Part shown: positions 25,097 to 34,466 of the stretch, one piece after another | How positions within the stretch are numbered: position 1 is the stretch's first letter | How the letters are laid out: every line of letters starts with the position of its first letter | From: Flavobacteriaceae bacterium | GTDB taxonomy: Bacteria > Bacteroidota > Bacteroidia > Flavobacteriales > Flavobacteriaceae | Length of the DNA: 43,923 nt | NCBI GenBank assembly: GCA_947457255.1 | Contig: CANGUZ010000016.1 | Span: forward strand, 1-43,923 | Direction of reading: 5' to 3' | Made by a program: the position numbers and the translations under genes | The notes under the pieces: generated by a model | Seen by the model: the letters and a program-made list of their open reading frames with translations, nothing else | The model's database searches: none | Told to the model about the DNA's origin: nothing

Positions 25097-26050
25097 AACG
25101 TAGTTGAATATACTTCCTTAATTAATAATCCGAATGCTATAAATGACATTCAGAGTATTACTTTGGAAAAAATTGCGCAAGAGTTTCCTTATTTTCAGAG
25201 TGCACGAGCCTTATATCTAAAAGGATTATACAATCAAAATAGTTTTAAATACAATTATGCTTTAAAAATAACAGCTGCACATACTACAGATAGAACCGTT
25301 TTATTTGATTTTATTACTTCCGATTCATTTGTAACCATTCAAAAAGGATTATACGATAGAAAAGTAGCAGAATTACTTGAAATTCCTGTAAATGAAATTG
25401 AAATAATTAATGACGATTCGCCTAAATTAGAGAAAAGGATAAATACTGTTGAAGAATCAATACTTATTTCTATTAAAAATGCTACACCAGCTGTTGAACA
25501 AGAAACTGTTGTTGTAGTGAACAAACCAGTTGAAAAACCTGAATTTAGAATTCCTTCTGAAAAGGATTATGTTGCAATTGAAACCATTATTGCAGAAAAA
25601 ACGGAAGAAAGTATTGCTGAAAATTTAGAAATTGGAAAACCTTTAGTTTTTTCAAAAAACGAGAAACATTCTTTTCAAGAATGGTTGCAACTTTCAAAGT
25701 TAAAGCCTATAATTCGTGATGAAGAAATTGAAATAGATAATGAAAATACTTCTGAATTAAATTTCGAGAAGCAAAAAAAAAACGAATTAATTGACAAGTT
25801 TATAGAAACTAGTCCTAAAATTCCACCAATAAAGCACGACTCTCAGGTAAATACTATTGTTTTTGAGCCTAGTATTTCAAATAATTCGTACTTGATGACC
25901 GAAACTTTAGCCAGAGTTTATTTAGAACAAAAGAAATATCAAAAAGCAATTCAAGCTTATCAAATATTAATTTTGAAATATCCAGAAAAAAGTAGTTTCT
26001 TTGCAGACCGAATTTTAGATATTAAAAATTTACAACAAAATAATAAATAA
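25094..26050 (+). CDS. Uncharacterised flavobacterial protein with C-terminal TPR
   Basis: A 318-residue protein with no signal peptide. The N-terminal part (EYPYF-like segment FPYFQSARALYLKGLYN, about residues 30-46) looks helical and repeat-like. The middle (about 100-240) is acidic and low in complexity. The last 50 residues form a TPR-like helical pair, ETLARVYLEQKKYQKAIQAY then ILILKYPEKSSFFADRI. The start is TTG, kept because the reading NVVEYTSLINNPNAI looks like a genuine family N-terminus and no ATG lies nearby. It is 2 bp upstream of secG, so the two are coupled, hinting at an envelope or secretion role. No function is known. Confidence 0.72.
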   Translation: MNVVEYTSLINNPNAINDIQSITLEKIAQEFPYFQSARALYLKGLYNQNSFKYNYALKITAAHTTDRTVLFDFITSDSFVTIQKGLYDRKVAELLEIPVNEIEIINDDSPKLEKRINTVEESILISIKNATPAVEQETVVVVNKPVEKPEFRIPSEKDYVAIETIIAEKTEESIAENLEIGKPLVFSKNEKHSFQEWLQLSKLKPIIRDEEIEIDNENTSELNFEKQKKNELIDKFIETSPKIPPIKHDSQVNTIVFEPSISNNSYLMTETLARVYLEQKKYQKAIQAYQILILKYPEKSSFFADRILDIKNLQQNNK

Positions 26051-26052
26051 TA

Positions 26053-26406
26053 ATGAGCACATTTTCAATTTTTTTAGCTTTAATAACAATAGTTTGTTTT
26101 TTATTAATCATAGTAATTATGGTTCAAAACCCTAAAGGTGGAGGATTATCTTCTTCATTAGGAGGATCACAAATGATGGGTGGTGTACAAAAAACTACAG
26201 ACTTTTTAGACAAAAGCACTTGGTATCTCGGAACAGCATTAATTGTATTAATTTTATTATCTAGTTTAAGCTTTACAGGGAGCTTAAGTGACAATGACTC
26301 TAAAATCATTGACCAAACAGAGGCATCAGCTCCAAAACAAGAAACTCCTGCTTCAAAAAATGAAAAAACTAAGACTGACGCACCTGCAGTACCACTAAAA
26401 AAATAG
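26053..26406 (+). CDS. secG: Preprotein translocase subunit SecG
   Basis: Accessory membrane subunit of the SecYEG channel. The 117-residue protein has two transmembrane helices (about 4-22, FSIFLALITIVCFLLIIVIM; and about 56-76, WYLGTALIVLILLSSLSF) around the conserved loop VQNPKGGGLSSSLGGS. A charged tail of about 40 residues rich in K, E, P and A follows, longer than in proteobacteria but usual in Bacteroidetes. It is 2 bp after the TPR-like gene and is followed by a strong terminator. Confidence 0.95.
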   Translation: MSTFSIFLALITIVCFLLIIVIMVQNPKGGGLSSSLGGSQMMGGVQKTTDFLDKSTWYLGTALIVLILLSSLSFTGSLSDNDSKIIDQTEASAPKQETPASKNEKTKTDAPAVPLKK

Positions 26407-26426
26407 TTTCAAATTAAAATAAAGAT

Positions 26427-26458
26427 AATGCCAGCTTGTCAACGCTGGCATTTTTTTT
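26427..26458 (+). terminator. Terminator after secG
   Basis: Perfect 9-bp stem AATGCCAGC / GCTGGCATT with an 8-base loop, followed by a run of T. It ends the unit that includes lptE, the TPR-like gene and secG. Confidence 0.9.
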
Positions 26459-26482
26459 AAGTAAAATTGTCAGTTTCAAAGG

Positions 26483-26508
26483 GCTGGCATAGTTTCTGAA
26501 ACTAGTTT
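26483..26508 (+). promoter_or_regulatory. Candidate control element upstream of groES
   Basis: GCTGGCAT (26483-26490) repeats the terminator's stem arm and contains TGGCAT, which resembles the -24 part of a sigma-54 promoter. The -12 half (CTGAA instead of TTGCA) is poor. A 7-bp inverted repeat TAGTTTC / GAAACTA with a one-base centre overlaps it. No standard TAnnTTTG box was found before groES. Confidence 0.3.
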
Positions 26509-26545
26509 TTCATCAAATTTAATTTAACAAAAAAATATAATTATT

Positions 26546-26821
26546 ATGGCTTTAAACATTAAACCACTTTCAGATCGCGTTCTAATAGAACCCGTAGCAG
26601 CTGAAACTAAAACCGCTTCAGGCATTTTTATTCCTGACACAGCAAAAGAAAAACCTCAAAAAGGAACTGTTGTTGCAGTAGGAAATGGAACAAAAGACCA
26701 TACCATGACTGTAAAAATTGGCGATTCTGTTCTTTACGGGAAATATGCTGGAACTGAATTAAAACTAGAAGGAAAAGATTATTTGATTATGCGTGAAGAC
26801 GATATTTTAGCAATAATATAA
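26546..26821 (+). CDS. groES: Co-chaperonin GroES
   Basis: Ten-kilodalton lid of the GroEL folding chamber. The 91-residue length is right. It opens [20 protein letters not shown] and carries the mobile-loop sequence [20 protein letters not shown]. The [20 protein letters not shown] segment and the ending DDILAII are typical. It lies 77 bp upstream of groEL in the standard order. Cytoplasmic. Confidence 0.97.
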   Translation: MALNIKPLSDRVLIEPVAAETKTASGIFIPDTAKEKPQKGTVVAVGNGTKDHTMTVKIGDSVLYGKYAGTELKLEGKDYLIMREDDILAII

Positions 26822-26883
26822 TCGAATTAAACAATTGAGCTAATTAACAATAACTTAAAAAAGAGGATGAAATTACTTCATAA

Positions 26884-28530
<1,647 letters not shown>

Positions 28531-28550
28531 TAATTAGTTAATCTAATTGC

Positions 28551-28590
28551 AAAAAATCCGTCTTGAAAAACTTTTCTTGACGGATTTTTT
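28551..28590. terminator. Bidirectional terminator between groEL and the DedA gene
   Basis: Perfect 12-bp stem AAAAAATCCGTC / GACGGATTTTTT around a 16-base loop. With T runs in both directions it can serve both converging genes. Confidence 0.85.
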
Positions 28591-28598
28591 AATTTAAA

Positions 28599-29279
28599 TT
28601 AAACTTGAGGACTTTTCTTAAATAGTTTCAAAACTACTGGAAAGGTAGAAATTAAAATAATTAATATTATGATTTTTTCGATGTGATGTTTTAAATCAAT
28701 ATCAAACTTATCTAAAAAGAAACCATATAAATAATGTCCTGCGAAAATTAAAATAAAAGACCACAAAAAAGAGCTCAACACATTATAAAACATAAACTTC
28801 TTTTTGTCCATGGTAACAATTCCTGCTACAATGGGAGCAAAAGTTCTGAAGATAGGCAGAAAACGAGCAAAAATAATTGCCTTTCCTCCATATTTTTCGA
28901 AGAAATCTTTAGATTGTAAAAGATACTTTTTCTTAAACCAAAAACTATCTTCTTTTTTAAATAAATAGTAACCGCTTTTTGCACCAAACCAATAACCAAC
29001 CATATTTCCTAGTATTCCAGCAATTGCAATCAAAAGAGACAATATGGTAACAATTATAAAATCACTTTCAATAGCTGTTGTTACATTTTCAATCAAATCA
29101 CGGCTGTAAATACCTGCTAAAAAAAGCAAACTATCTCCCGGCAGAAAAAAACCGGCAAAAAGTCCTGTCTCAGCAAAAATTATAAACAAAACAATGTATA
29201 AACCTACTTGAATACCGCCAATGGTAAATGTTATATAAAATTCAGGATTTAATAATTGTGTCCAATCGAAATTACTCAT
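28599..29279 (-). CDS. DedA family inner membrane protein
   Basis: A 226-residue integral membrane protein of the DedA (SNARE-associated/VTT) superfamily, members of which act in membrane homeostasis and in recycling the carrier lipid undecaprenyl phosphate or phosphatidylethanolamine. The signature is FFLPGDSLLFLAGIYSR near residue 42, followed by IAGILGNMVGYWFGAKSGYY and the ARFLPIFRTFAPIVAGIVTM segment with its conserved arginine and proline. About five hydrophobic helices are seen. It converges on groEL. A near-consensus promoter (TACTTTCA, minus strand, 29309-29316) is upstream. Which lipid it handles is unknown. Confidence 0.9.
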   Translation of the reverse strand: MSNFDWTQLLNPEFYITFTIGGIQVGLYIVLFIIFAETGLFAGFFLPGDSLLFLAGIYSRDLIENVTTAIESDFIIVTILSLLIAIAGILGNMVGYWFGAKSGYYLFKKEDSFWFKKKYLLQSKDFFEKYGGKAIIFARFLPIFRTFAPIVAGIVTMDKKKFMFYNVLSSFLWSFILIFAGHYLYGFFLDKFDIDLKHHIEKIIILIILISTFPVVLKLFKKSPQV

Positions 29280-29386
29280 AAATACGTGTTTGTTTGCTTT
29301 TCAGTGCGTGAAAGTATGAATAATTTGGCTTAACAACAATTTATTACTTTACTTTAAAGTTTTATTAACGGTTTAGGGATTTACAA

Positions 29387-29806
29387 TTATAGCCTATCGT
29401 ATTTACAACACGAATGAAGGTTGTTATAATCCTCATTTGTAGCCTTCACATCCTTAGTATCATGGCCTACTTTTGCAATCGCTTTTTTCACATTCATTAC
29501 TGAACTTTTTTCCTCATTTAGTATTAAACTAAACTCATGAGTTTCTATATTCCATAAAGCCGATTTGACACCTGAAACAGAAAAAGCGGCCTTTTGAATT
29601 CGCTTTTGGCACTGTTCACAATTTCCGTTTACTTCAAAAGTATACTTGGCATTTTTATTCTTATTAGCTGTGTTCATTTCGGCTCCTCCCGGGGTTTCTT
29701 GAGCTTGAATTGAAAAGGTTACAAAAAGTAACATCATTCCTAAAATTGTATTTTTAGTCACCATTATTAAATTGCTTTTTTTGTATTCGTGAATCTTCGA
29801 TTTCAT
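29387..29806 (-). CDS. Exported HMA-domain (heavy-metal-associated) protein, inside the fused frame
   Basis: This 139-residue segment reads like a separate gene. It starts MKSKIHEYKKSNLI, then MVTKNTILGMMLLFVTFSIQ, with a signal peptide ending AQ (a second start at 29764 gives 125 residues). The HMA domain follows: YTFEVNGNCEQCQKRIQKA with the metal-binding CxxC, then GVKSALWNIETHEF. The C-terminus ends HSCCKYDRL with an extra CC. It probably carries copper or another soft metal in the periplasm. It is in frame with the TonB receptor and no stop separates them, although the bases between (29807-29870) look intergenic. Either translation starts internally or a stop has been lost. Confidence 0.7.
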   Translation of the reverse strand: MKSKIHEYKKSNLIMVTKNTILGMMLLFVTFSIQAQETPGGAEMNTANKNKNAKYTFEVNGNCEQCQKRIQKAAFSVSGVKSALWNIETHEFSLILNEEKSSVMNVKKAIAKVGHDTKDVKATNEDYNNLHSCCKYDRL

Positions 29807-31873
29807 TTTATTTTTTTTTAAATTGTTATTGATTTTTGATATTGCAATTGTAAACAATTTTATTTTGAACCTTAAACCTGCATAATACATTTGTCCGAAA
29901 ATTGGTGCATATACAATTGATGCATCAAAATTTGGTCCAAAAGGATTATCATTGCCAAGAATCGCTTTTTCTTGTGTATAATTTCCTATGTTTTCTCCAC
30001 CAATATATACTTCAAAAGTTGAAGAAAAAGTTCTAGTAATTTGAGCATTCATTAACGAATAGGAAGAAGAAAATTCCAGCAATCTATCAGTACCAGAATT
30101 TGAGGCGGTATTGGGCAATTGTTGTTGACCAATCCAATTAAAAGTATAATCAAATTTCCATTGTTTGCCATTATCTGTAATAGGAGTTTCAAACTCTAAA
30201 TTAGCAAAAAAACGTTTTCGAGCCAGAAGTGGTTTCTGGAAATTTCCTGAAATAAAATCTGTTTTTACATCATAAAACTTATAAGCTGAACGCCAATTTA
30301 AATTTTTGATTATTTCATAGTTGAATTCAATTTGCAAACTGTTAGCAAATGATTTTCCGTTCAAATTATAAAACAAAACTTGTTGTGGCGAATTCATAAC
30401 ATCTACAACGGCTTGATTTTGAAAATCGGTTCTGTACAAATCAAATCCAATATCGGCCTTTTTGCCAAAAAACAAAAAGTTTTGAGAGAAACTTAGTCCG
30501 TAATTCCAAGCTATTTCAGGATTTAATCCGTAAATCTTTCCGTTAGAATCTAAAATATCAAATGATCTAGAACTAGCAAAAAGCTGTTGGTTTTCGGCAA
30601 AAATATTAGCCAATCTTTTTCCTCTTCCCGCAGAAAATCGCAAAACTCCCTTTTCCCATGGATTATATCTTAAATGTAATCTAGGAGTAAGAAATGTTCC
30701 TAAACGATTGTGATTATCTACACGCCCACCAAGAATAACGCTAAAATTGTCGGTATTATCATAGGTATATTCAAAAAAAGCACCAATTGCGTTATCAATT
30801 CTGCTGTAATCTTTGACATTTACAAACTCTTGGTATTTATCGTATGTAAAATTTAAACCCGTTGCAAATTTATGCATGGTATTACTAATAATTGAGTTGA
30901 AAATTAAATTTGAATAATAACTACTTTGCTTAATATTGTATTGATTTAAACCAAAATACGATTGCTGATTGTGATTGTTAAACGCATTCTGAAAACCAAT
31001 ACTTTGATATGGGATATCTTTAAATACGTATCCTATTTTAGTAGAAACATCTAACCGTTCAGTATTAATTTCAGAACCCCAAAAATTAGTAGTCCCTTGA
31101 TCTCTTATAGGTTCAAATTGCAATTCTCCAGTTTGCTTTTGGTCGTTCATATAACGAAAATTAATAAAACTTACCAAACCCTTATCGGCATTATAGTACT
31201 GATAACGATTCATAACATTGATTTGTTTGGCTAACGGATTGTCTAAAAAACCATCTTCGTTTCTATCCATTTTAGAAACTCTTGTATTTCCATGCAGAAA
31301 CAAACTACTACTCCATTTATCGGAAATTTTAGTATTGAAATGGGTATTCAATTCAAAACGAGAATCTGTAGAGCCATAAGCATTTAAGAAAAAAGGGATG
31401 TCATTTATTGGTTTGATGAGTTCTGCATTTATTTGACCAGAAATACTTTCGTAGCCATTTACTACACTGCCCGCTCCTTTTGTAATTTGAATACTTTCTA
31501 CCCAAGTACCGGGAGTAAACGATAATCCGTAGGCTTGAGAAGCTCCTCGAACGGACGGAATATTCTCCTCAGTAATCATTAGGTAAGGACTTGTTAATCC
31601 GAGCATTTTTATTTGTTTTGTTCCTGTTAAAGCATCCGAAAAATTAACATCAATAGATGGATTTGTTTCGAAACTTTCGGCTAGATTACAACAAGCCGCT
31701 TTTAGTAATTCTTTGCTAGTAACAACTGTTGTGTTACTTGTTATTGTTTGCGATTTTTGAATTCCTTTACGCTTAGTTACCACTTTGACTTCCTCTAATT
31801 TTTCTTCATTTTCTTGAGAAAATGCATAAATCGAGAATAAAGTCAGCATAAAAAGGATTGCTGATTTCTTCAT
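29387..31873 (-). CDS. TonB-dependent receptor, fused in frame to an HMA protein
   Basis: Outer membrane TonB-dependent transporter. One open frame of 828 codons covers the receptor (to about residue 670-685) and then an HMA protein. The receptor has a signal peptide (MKKSAILFMLTLFSIYAFSQ), a plug domain with KAACCNLAESFETNPSIDV, TKQIKMLGLTSPYLMITEEN and the IQITKGAGSVVNGYESISGQ segment, and a beta-barrel whose normal end appears to be MYYAGLRFKIK. No carboxypeptidase-like repeat precedes the plug. It follows a Cys-rich HYC_CC_PP gene, 76 bp upstream on the minus strand, and context suggests metal (probably copper) uptake. The fusion is odd: a signal peptide inside the frame would be unusable in the long product. 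Confidence 0.82.
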   Translation of the reverse strand: MKKSAILFMLTLFSIYAFSQENEEKLEEVKVVTKRKGIQKSQTITSNTTVVTSKELLKAACCNLAESFETNPSIDVNFSDALTGTKQIKMLGLTSPYLMITEENIPSVRGASQAYGLSFTPGTWVESIQITKGAGSVVNGYESISGQINAELIKPINDIPFFLNAYGSTDSRFELNTHFNTKISDKWSSSLFLHGNTRVSKMDRNEDGFLDNPLAKQINVMNRYQYYNADKGLVSFINFRYMNDQKQTGELQFEPIRDQGTTNFWGSEINTERLDVSTKIGYVFKDIPYQSIGFQNAFNNHNQQSYFGLNQYNIKQSSYYSNLIFNSIISNTMHKFATGLNFTYDKYQEFVNVKDYSRIDNAIGAFFEYTYDNTDNFSVILGGRVDNHNRLGTFLTPRLHLRYNPWEKGVLRFSAGRGKRLANIFAENQQLFASSRSFDILDSNGKIYGLNPEIAWNYGLSFSQNFLFFGKKADIGFDLYRTDFQNQAVVDVMNSPQQVLFYNLNGKSFANSLQIEFNYEIIKNLNWRSAYKFYDVKTDFISGNFQKPLLARKRFFANLEFETPITDNGKQWKFDYTFNWIGQQQLPNTASNSGTDRLLEFSSSYSLMNAQITRTFSSTFEVYIGGENIGNYTQEKAILGNDNPFGPNFDASIVYAPIFGQMYYAGLRFKIKLFTIAISKINNNLKKNKMKSKIHEYKKSNLIMVTKNTILGMMLLFVTFSIQAQETPGGAEMNTANKNKNAKYTFEVNGNCEQCQKRIQKAAFSVSGVKSALWNIETHEFSLILNEEKSSVMNVKKAIAKVGHDTKDVKATNEDYNNLHSCCKYDRL

Positions 31874-31949
31874 AATAAATAGATTTTAATGATTATAAAA
31901 ATTAAGACCAAACCATAAAAAAAGGTTTGACTTAAAATAAACATTAAAA

Positions 31950-32354
31950 TCAGGCGTAAAAAATATATTGGTGATACAACTTAAAAAGTGGCGGCGCATT
32001 AGCATCGCAATAATAAGATGTTATTTGAGAATTTTTGAAATTAGAAACAGAATAAAAAACAATTGGATTCCATTCTTCAACAATAAAAATATAATCCACT
32101 TGAAAGGAAAATGCTTTTACAATCAAATTATCTGATTTTTGTTGAAAACTAAAAACTTTGTCTGAACAACAACTATGCGTTTTTGGAGTGATTTTTTCGC
32201 AACATCCTTTTTCAAAATTTTGATCAGAAATTGGTGTTTTTAAAGAAATTGAAGCAATATTTTTTCCGCAATAATGTACATTAAAAGCCAATCCTACATT
32301 AGAAACTAATAGGAAGAAGGCAAGAAAAATACTTATATATTTTTTAAACTTCAT
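31950..32354 (-). CDS. HYC_CC_PP family cysteine-rich exported protein
   Basis: A 134-residue protein with a signal peptide or anchor (MKFKKYISIFLAFFLLVSN), followed by the features that name the family: HYCGKNIASISL, the double-cysteine motifs GCCEK and HSCCSD, and a late DANAPPLFKL. The clustered cysteines suggest metal binding. It heads a probable three-gene unit with a TonB-dependent receptor and an HMA protein. A perfect -7 box (TACCTTTG) lies 5 bases before its ATG, so the mRNA is probably leaderless or nearly so. Metal identity is inferred from context only. Confidence 0.8.
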   Translation of the reverse strand: MKFKKYISIFLAFFLLVSNVGLAFNVHYCGKNIASISLKTPISDQNFEKGCCEKITPKTHSCCSDKVFSFQQKSDNLIVKAFSFQVDYIFIVEEWNPIVFYSVSNFKNSQITSYYCDANAPPLFKLYHQYIFYA

Positions 32355-32359
32355 AAAAA

Positions 32360-32367
32360 CAAAGGTA
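32360..32367 (-). promoter_or_regulatory. -7 box of the HYC_CC_PP / TonB receptor / HMA unit
   Basis: Minus-strand TACCTTTG is a perfect TAnnTTTG, only 5 bases before the ATG at 32354, which places the transcript start on or beside the start codon. The signal peptide fixes this ATG. No -33 TTG was seen. Confidence 0.5.
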
Positions 32368-32437
32368 CGGAAAAGAAAAAAGGGTTGTATTAAATTGGTG
32401 TTATAATTTGAAGTTTATTCTGTTTTATGAAAATCAA

Positions 32438-32881
32438 CTATTTGTTTTGTTTTTGATAAAAAAATGCAGGAATAAATAGCAATAAAAAAAAAGGCTGTAT
32501 CAGAAATCTTCTTATGTAAAATAAAACAAAATTATTTTCACTGGTAGAGAAATTCAAAACCAAAAAGAAGACAAGTATTAATAGGATATAAAATATAAAG
32601 TACAATAGTGTAGTAAATTTTATAAACTTTATATCCGAAAAAAGAACATACATAATACCTAATGAAAGAATCGTATTTAAGAAATACCTAAAACTAATTC
32701 CTAAAAACAATTTAAATCCATTGTATTCAGGCACTGTAACTCTTAAATAATCTGTTTTAAAATAATCTAAAAAAGGATCATAAAAAAACTTGTCTTCGTA
32801 TAACCTAATGAGCACTAAAAAGAAAATGAAAACAATTAAAAAACCAATTTTAATTTTATTTTTCAGCATTTTTTCTAACAT
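32438..32881 (-). CDS. Exosortase F system-associated membrane protein
   Basis: Membrane protein encoded directly after XrtF, the usual place of the exosortase F-associated protein. It has about four to five hydrophobic helices (for example IGFLIVFIFFLVLIRLY and LLYFIFYILLILVFFLVL) and the segment YEDKFFYDPFLDYFK near residue 28. The start used (MLEKMLKNK) gives 147 residues and overlaps the end of XrtF by 26 bp; a start at 32869 (MLKNK) is equally possible. A longer in-frame start at 32932 lies deep inside XrtF and is rejected. Its role with XrtF is not established. Confidence 0.75.
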   Translation of the reverse strand: MLEKMLKNKIKIGFLIVFIFFLVLIRLYEDKFFYDPFLDYFKTDYLRVTVPEYNGFKLFLGISFRYFLNTILSLGIMYVLFSDIKFIKFTTLLYFIFYILLILVFFLVLNFSTSENNFVLFYIRRFLIQPFFLLLFIPAFFYQKQNK

Positions 32882-33416
32882 GTAATGAAAATTTATTGAC
32901 CCAAAAAAACCACAAACCAAAAACAACACCATAAATAAACAAAGGAAAAACTACTCCATGTAAAAGATGCTCTTGCTCTGGATATTGTAACAAAGCAATA
33001 CTCAACATTACAATTCTGAAAACATTTAAAATATGAATTAGCAAACATCCTGCAATAATAAACAATATTGTGTGCAACCATTTCCCTGTAAATGCCACGA
33101 CAAAAGCTACAAAAAGAATCATTACACTTAAAGCGTTACATCCTTCAACCACTCGGGCTACAAAAATTTGGTTTAGTATTAATTTTATAGAAGCTTCATT
33201 TGTATGAGGCACAATACTAGAATTATAACCCAAAAACATCAAAACATAATTAACTTGATTTGCAACAAGTTGAGTAAATCCGTCTACCTGAAAAAGAAAT
33301 ACACTATCGAAATGATTCAAATAGTATTTATACGAAAAAGTCAATACAAAATATACCAAAAAAAACTTAACAAGAAAAAGTAAAAAAGGGCGATATTGAA
33401 TAAAATAGGTTTTCAA
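32856..33416 (-). CDS. xrtF: Exosortase family protein XrtF
   Basis: Integral membrane cysteine protease-like transpeptidase of the exosortase/archaeosortase superfamily, expected to process C-terminal sorting signals of exported proteins. The 186-residue protein has six or so membrane helices and the full catalytic triad: C93 in VARVVEGCNALSVMI, R134 in LNVFRIVML, and H153 in LLHGVVFPLFIYG. It overlaps its partner gene. No protein with an obvious PEP-CTERM-like sorting tail is in this window, so substrates must lie elsewhere. It is divergent from the GAF-domain gene. Confidence 0.92.
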   Translation of the reverse strand: MKTYFIQYRPFLLFLVKFFLVYFVLTFSYKYYLNHFDSVFLFQVDGFTQLVANQVNYVLMFLGYNSSIVPHTNEASIKLILNQIFVARVVEGCNALSVMILFVAFVVAFTGKWLHTILFIIAGCLLIHILNVFRIVMLSIALLQYPEQEHLLHGVVFPLFIYGVVFGLWFFWVNKFSLHVRKNAEK

Positions 33417-33484
33417 GGAATTTTTTTAACAAATTTAATTAAATATAAGTAGGATGCAAATACTACTTTTACATAAAAAAAACG

Positions 33485-33940
33485 ATGTTGCTTGAAAACT
33501 TAAAACCAAAAGTTAAAACCATTTTAAATCAGAATCATATTTCTACAAATGAAAAATTATTTGAAATATGTGCCTTATTAAAAAACAATATTGAGTACTA
33601 CAATTGGGTTGGTTTTTATTTTAGAAATGGAGAAAAAGAAGAATTACTTCTTGGTCCTTACGTTGGAGAACCTACAGACCATAACGTAATCCCTTTTGGG
33701 AAAGGAATTTGTGGACAAGTAGCGGTTTCGAATCAGAATTTTGTTGTTCCTGATGTGGCAGCTCAAGACAATTATATCGCCTGCAGTTTTACCGTAAAGT
33801 CTGAAATTGTTGTTCCACTATTTGTTAATGGAGCTAATATCGGACAAATTGATATTGATAGTCATGTTTTAAATCCTTTTTCAGAGGAGGACGAACGTTT
33901 TTTAGAGTTTGTGAATCAAGAGATTGCAAAATTATTTTAG
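33485..33940 (+). CDS. GAF-domain protein related to free methionine-(R)-sulfoxide reductase
   Basis: A 151-residue single-GAF protein of the fRMsr type, which reduces free methionine-(R)-sulfoxide. The family core is clear: WVGFYFRNGEKEELLLGPYV, IPFGKGICGQVA (C76), VVPDVAAQDNYIACSF (C100, the catalytic position), then SEIVVPLFVNGANIGQIDID. Canonical enzymes have a further cysteine ten residues before C76; here that position is H66. The reducing cycle may therefore differ, or activity may be altered. It is divergent from xrtF and upstream of rpsO, which has its own promoter. Confidence 0.85.
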   Translation: MLLENLKPKVKTILNQNHISTNEKLFEICALLKNNIEYYNWVGFYFRNGEKEELLLGPYVGEPTDHNVIPFGKGICGQVAVSNQNFVVPDVAAQDNYIACSFTVKSEIVVPLFVNGANIGQIDIDSHVLNPFSEEDERFLEFVNQEIAKLF

Positions 33941-33998
33941 AAAAAATACAACTAAAATTTCACATTTTAATTATTAATCGTTTAAATGAATTTTTCGC

Positions 33999-34028
33999 TT
34001 GTAATTCTAAAAATAAAGATTACTTTTG
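33999..34028 (+). promoter_or_regulatory. Promoter of rpsO
   Basis: TTG at 33999-34001 and TACTTTTG at 34021-34028, 19 bp apart: an ideal flavobacterial promoter. Transcription would start near 34035, giving a leader of about 50 bases before the rpsO ATG. Confidence 0.8.
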
Positions 34029-34084
34029 CACCGTCTTACAATAAATGCAAGACATACATAAAAATCATTTAAAATAATATTGGC

Positions 34085-34354
34085 ATGTACTTAACAAAAG
34101 AAGTAAAATCAGAAATCTTCGCTAAACACGGAGGAAAAGCAGAAAACACAGGATCTGCAGAAGGGCAAATCGCTTTATTTACTCACAGAATCACACATTT
34201 AACTGAGCACTTAAAGAAAAATCGTCATGATTACAACACGGAGCGTTCATTAGTTTTACTAGTAGGTAAAAGAAGAGCTTTACTTGATTACCTGAAGAAA
34301 AAAGAAATCAACAGATACCGTGAAATTATCAAAGAATTGAATATCAGAAAATAA
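34085..34354 (+). CDS. rpsO: 30S ribosomal protein S15
   Basis: Binds the central domain of 16S rRNA early in 30S assembly and forms an inter-subunit bridge. The 89-residue length is standard. It shows NTGSAEGQIALFTHRITHLT, the LKKNRHDYNTERSLVLLVGK helix and a C-terminal RYREIIKELNIRK. It is followed by a terminator and then pnp, the arrangement found in many bacteria. No Shine-Dalgarno sequence is present upstream. Confidence 0.97.
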   Translation: MYLTKEVKSEIFAKHGGKAENTGSAEGQIALFTHRITHLTEHLKKNRHDYNTERSLVLLVGKRRALLDYLKKKEINRYREIIKELNIRK

Positions 34355-34360
34355 TCAATT

Positions 34361-34394
34361 AAAAAGAGGTGCCCACGCGCCTCTTTTTGTTTTT
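34361..34394 (+). terminator. Terminator after rpsO
   Basis: AAAAAGAGG pairs with CCTCTTTTT (with additional G-T and G-C pairs inside), followed by more T. It begins 7 bases after the rpsO stop. Part of the transcription may continue into pnp. Confidence 0.85.
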
Positions 34395-34466
34395 ATACAT
34401 ATTGCAGAAAAAGTTTAGTTTTTCATTGGGTTTATACAACAACTACTACAAACAACAACACAACTT

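Noticed and set aside
26483..26508. CIRCE/HrcA operator before groES
   Set aside because: The palindrome is only 7 bp with a one-base centre and does not match the CIRCE arms TTAGCACTC / GAGTGCTAA.
32893..33081. A 62-codon minus-strand frame inside xrtF
   Set aside because: It lies wholly within the XrtF gene, which has its full catalytic triad; a shadow frame.
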